Positions 59,843 through 64,000 of a DNA stretch of 64,000 nt are shown piece by piece (the first letter of the stretch is position 1; every line of letters begins with the position of its first letter). Under the pieces are notes generated by a model. That model was not told where the DNA came from. It ran no database searches and worked only from the letters and a program-made list of their open reading frames with translations. Made by a program: the position numbers and the translations under genes. Origin of the DNA: Mesocentrotus franciscanus. Lineage: Eukaryota > Echinodermata > Echinoidea > Camarodonta > Strongylocentrotidae. Location of the stretch: assembly GCA_037976565.1 (NCBI GenBank), contig CP137680.1, forward strand, positions 30,091,694 through 30,155,693, in the 5' to 3' direction.

Positions 59843-61645
59843 GGGTAGAAAGAGGCGTTTCGACGGTTGACTCCTGGTCGCAGTAGACCTAGTTTTCTAT
59901 TACCTACTTCTTTAAATTAGGAAGATAGATAGACAGAATCGACCTAATCTCTTTTCTCCAATTGCCAGGGTAAATAGGAGCAGGGCTCGGCTCAAGACCG
60001 TGGAAAGTACCACACGGTCCAATTACAGTAATAAGAGAAGAAAAAGAGACCCTGAAAAATACATGTCTCCTTTTTTATTTCACCTTTTGAAATCCTTTGT
60101 AGGATGCAATGTCCTTCTTAGGCAAGCAGATTTGGGTATGAACGTATAGGGCTATAACATTTGACCTCTAATTTCGATATGTGCTTGAAAAACGGAGCGG
60201 TTTTAGAGACGAAGAGATTGAAGGTTACATTATCTTGCAATGAGTTCTCCATTTCACACACTCATGACATCATTTTAAGATGGAGGCCTGGAGCATTTCA
60301 TGTCTTAATCATACCTACATATTTCCACTGTGATAGGTTTCTATTTTGATGGTATACTAGAGCGATCAAAGCACGCGTTCTGAATAGAGCGAAGATGGGT
60401 ACCTAGGGAGCTAGTATCGAATAATCTCTACATGCCGTCAAGGGAGGTGTTTTGTGTGGAGGGGATAGGCTCAATGTGCGTAATAACTAGTCCCTTAAGT
60501 ATTCATGTGTATTGCATTACGTCTTAATTACCACCTAGCCGTTTCCTCACTCTCACGCATTGTATACGAGACACTCATATTTGCCTGCCTGAGATCAAAC
60601 TGACCGATTTAAGGATAAGTCCCCCGTGAGAAAGGAGGTGGAAGTCCTCCATTTAGACCTTTCGTTTGTTCAACAATCAACTGAATGTCCATCGACCACA
60701 GGTTAAAACCGATATCGAGTTTATATTTGGGCACAAGGCAACACAAGACTCTTCCAATTTTTTGTGTGAAATTTGAATCTGTGACCATTAAGACACATGG
60801 ACATTTTCGATAACGAAGATAGAGAAGTTTTTAGATTTTCTTGATTTTTCTTAGTTTATTTTAGATGGCAGTGTGAACCAACTGCTATGGTTTTTTTTTC
60901 TTCCTCCAATAGAGTGATAAGCAATAAGGGGTAGAACGATTTTTTTATATACCGGACTAGGATTGACAGTTGTTTGCCTATGAGAGCTGTGTATTTCAAG
61001 CAATCTATTATTTTGTATTTGTGTATATTCATATCCATTTGTATTCCTTTGTCAATGTAACACTTGCTATTATTATGCAAATCCTTAAATGGTCAATCGT
61101 TCTTTGGAATTCAATAGGCAACACTTAGGCCTCATACCTACATCCATTAGCTTGAAAAAATGTCCATAACAAAAAAATAATAACGAAGCCATTTGGTGAA
61201 GAGCTGTCATTATGATGTATCTGTAGGGAGTGTTTGAAGGTTATTCTTAAAAGCATTAATTTACCCACTGTATTGACTTCCTTACAAACGTTGCTGTCTT
61301 CTTAAATCGGTGCTTTTGGATTTGAAGGTTAACAAAGCTAATGACCTCGCATATATTAGAAATTCTGGTTTGTTGGAAATGTATGATACTTAAAGAGCAA
61401 AGTGACAAATGAATCAAACAGCACATTTCAGTAACATGGTTGGTAGCCCTTGTGATCTATTTTGGGAATATCGGAATACCTTACTTTTATAGCTGACGAA
61501 AGACTTTTTTTAATAAAAAGAAAATCGTGCAAAGTTTACCATCAAATCTTTATCATATGAATGTCTTGCTAAATGACATCAGTTCTGTATCCATGATGTC
61601 TGTTTACTCACAAATTTCTACGACTCAAGCTCCGGTGACAAAAGT
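59843..61645. other. Anonymous stretch
   Basis: No supported feature. Confidence 0.3.
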
Positions 61646-61941
61646 AATAATAATAGTCACATTCCTATAAAGCGCTTAATAATACGTTTCTGAGCGCTTT
61701 ACATGTTTATCATTATTACCCCTCTCATTGGATTCAATTTTCATCCGCACATGATAGTGCACACGCTTCACTCCTTGGGGAGTATTCCGGCAAGGCGCCA
61801 TTTTACAAGCTCACTCATGCTATCGTTCGCATCCTACCGGGTACCCATTCAACACCTGGGTGGAGAGTGGCAAATGTAGATTAATGTCTTGTCAAAAATC
61901 CACTGTCCGGTGACGTATCCACTAGAACATGACACCTCTAC
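61646..61941 (-). mobile_element. SINE, copy G (head partly deleted)
   Basis: AAT tail and GCGCTTTATAGG-type 3' end at the left, then GGAATACTCCCCAAGGAGTG and CCACCCAGGTGTTGAATGGG in the body. The head retains AGGTGTCATGTTCTAGTGG and GACAGTGGATTTTTGACAAG, so the B-box half of the tRNA-like head is deleted. Confidence 0.8.
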
Positions 61942-62107
61942 TTAGCCTAACCCCATCCCTAAATCTTACCTACATTCTGATTACAATCTTAAGCCTAGTC
62001 CTATATCTTTTAGAAAATGAAGCTAATATCGGGTCATTGTTTACTGGTCTACCATATTAAGTGTCTGGTAACGTAACCCATCAGTCAACGACACATTAAC
62101 ACATAAA

Positions 62108-62417
62108 GGGGGTGTTTCACAAAGATCCTAAGTTGAACTTATCTCTAAGTTGGACTTAAAAATTATGGAAAGCCGTTAGCATCTTTGAAAATATTTTGTA
62201 AAAGTTTTTTTTAAAGGCATAAAATGTTGATTCAAATCATTCATATTTTCTATTATCAAGGAGATTTCATGTTCTTGATGTGTAATTTATGAACATTCTA
62301 AAATACTTGAATTTTAGCTTTTGAATATATTTTATTTGAAGGCTACAAATGGCTCTCCATAACTTTTAAGTCCAACTTAGTGTTAAGTTCGACTTAGGAT
62401 CTTTGTGAAACACCCCC
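62108..62417. mobile_element. MITE with GGGGGTGTTTCACAAAG termini, copy 2
   Basis: GGGGGTGTTTCACAAAGATC at the left and its exact inverse GATCTTTGTGAAACACCCCC at the right. It matches copy 1 (18906-19238) in the opposite orientation, with closely similar AT-rich interiors. Confidence 0.88.
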
Positions 62418-63590
62418 AGGCATCAACCTTCCTTCCTTCCTTCCTTCCACTCGAAATGTGCTGATAACAATTTGTGACAGTCGAACACATCCCCTGTCAC
62501 TTTTACTATTGGTTAATTGCATGTATTGCGAAGGGGATCATATAGTTCGCGTACTCTTTTCCTTTATACTTGTATTAATGTGAACAATGTGATGCCATAC
62601 GTCCAAAGTTTATTAAACGGGGTTATAGAATAAATAGTGTACATTCGTTATCGTAATTGAATATAATGTTCACTCATCAAAACAGAACAACCCCAAACGA
62701 TTACCATATTTAACTGGAATTGTTTTTTCAACTTTGCAAGTAGAGCAAAGTCACATCTAGTGAAAAGATACAGTGTTAAAATATGTTCGTCTTTCGAAAA
62801 TAGAAATATTCTGGGTAAATGGTCTATTTGATTTTAGTGTGTAATACAAAGAATACAAGCGAACGGGAACAGTGAAATAGATAAAGACGAGAAACCAAAT
62901 TCCATTTCACCTCTCATTTCTTTAGCATTATTTGTTCTTTTCATTTTATGAGGAGAAATAGTTTGCACGGGCTTAATGTCCTTTTTGCAATGTTAGCTTT
63001 AACGAGAGTTGCACATGGATTTTAACTATACTTAGTTTTCTAGTTCTGCCCTTTAAATTCAACAAATCACAATATCAAGTCCATGACATTTCAGATTTTG
63101 AAATACAGGTATTTTATTCATTCCTCGAATGTCGACATTACTGTTTCTCCTCGAGAGTATTATATTTTCTATTTTTAGCCGTAGCATTCAATTATAGGTC
63201 CAGATACACCACAGTCTTTGACTGTGGTTATTGAAAATGGGCGACTCAAGCTTTTATCTTGTATGGAACTTCTGCAGACTTTGTCATTATCATGAAACGA
63301 GCTCAGATGGCATGACACCCAAGTAATCTTTAAGTAGCGTTCACGCAAGGTTTTCAATTAGGCATGCCCCGTTTCCGTTTATATTTTCAATTTATCGTGG
63401 GCTTCGTGGCAATTAATTGATGAAAAAATGTTATTGGTTTTTACAATCAGTTGAGAGGTGATCATGTTTCGTGTCATATAAGATTATCAGGAAGCTGGAA
63501 GGAAAACTAATATTAGAGTAGTAGGGGTAGAGAGGATGTATGAACAAATTAAAGAAGTCACGCGAAATTTTGATATTACTACAGCAGATT
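62418..63590. other. Anonymous stretch with a small TTCC run
   Basis: A TTCC tetranucleotide run lies at about 62429-62447. Nothing else is supported. Confidence 0.35.
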
Positions 63591-63599
63591 AACAACCCA

Positions 63600-64000
63600 T
63601 TTCTGTGACACAGATAATTTAGCTTTGTTTCAGTATGGATGGGGATGGGTCTTTTGTGTCTTAATGGATTTGTTATAAATTAAAAAAATATATATATATT
63701 TATATGTGTTCTTTTGAATTTGATACAAATATGTCTGTATTTGTAGATGTCACAAAAAGCGTAGCTTTGTTTCAGTAGGGATGGGAATGGGTCTTTTGTG
63801 TCTTAATGGATTTTGTATATTAAATTTTATATATATATATACATGTGCTTTCTTGAATTTGGTATAAATATGTCTGTATTTGTAAATTTCACTTAAAGCG
63901 TAGCTTCGTTTTAGTAGGGATGGAGATGGTTCTTTTGTGTCGTAATAGATTTTTAAATAATTTTTTAAATATATATATATATAGTTATATGTGTTCTTTT
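63600..64000. repeat. Satellite/minisatellite of about 140 bp, cut by the window end
   Basis: Units start with AGCTTTGTTTCAGTA-like sequence near 63621, 63763 and 63902 (spacings about 142 and 139 bp). Each contains GGTCTTTTGTGTCTTAATGG, a TATATA run and ATATGTCTGTATTTGTA. At least 2.7 copies are present and the array continues beyond 64000. Confidence 0.9.

Overview
The window looks like AT-rich, gene-poor nuclear DNA from a marine invertebrate, most likely an echinoderm and probably a sea urchin. No bacterial-style operon, RBS or long ORF is present. Coding evidence is limited to short exons with eukaryotic splice signals and decayed reverse-transcriptase fragments. The sea-urchin assignment is inference. 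It rests on a tRNA-headed SINE present in at least eight copies, on foldback transposons whose terminal inverted repeats are short tandem repeats (recalling the TU elements described from Strongylocentrotus purpuratus), and on very abundant CT/GA, GAA and ATT microsatellites.

Layout. 1-12.2 kb: non-coding DNA with an ATC-rich array, a TTAA-ended MITE (6548-7025), a 611-bp palindrome (7996-8606), a TTC array (about 9950-10195) and a hairpin-rich element (11104-11495). 12241-12511: a plus-strand terminal coding exon, followed by a putative 3' UTR to about 14.6 kb. 14.7-34.5 kb: dense repeats, including TTAA MITEs, seven of the SINE copies or fragments, a TU-like foldback element inserted in a SINE (17742-18533), a 31-bp minisatellite, a long GAA array, a 2.2-kb inverted-repeat-bounded segment, a mariner-like MITE and a near-perfect palindromic MITE (34184-34450). 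34.5-38.0 kb: a 16-bp minisatellite split by a 5'-truncated LINE. 38.8-39.65 kb: a second LINE remnant. 40.6-41.7 kb: a minisatellite of about 120 bp. 42-56 kb: mostly anonymous DNA with SINEs, a second foldback (48639-48998) and two TTAA MITEs that share one target site (54814-55687). 56694-56948: a plus-strand first coding exon with a good Kozak context and a consensus GTAAGT donor; its downstream exons are not recognised in the window. 57-64 kb: intron or intergenic DNA, one SINE, one MITE, and the start of a satellite of about 140 bp that runs off the end.

The two exons appear to be parts of two different genes on the same strand, the 3' end of one and the 5' end of another, about 44 kb apart. 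Neither product could be identified. The main content of the window is its mobile-element record: nested and target-sharing insertions and two modular foldbacks with 8-9 bp flanking duplications.
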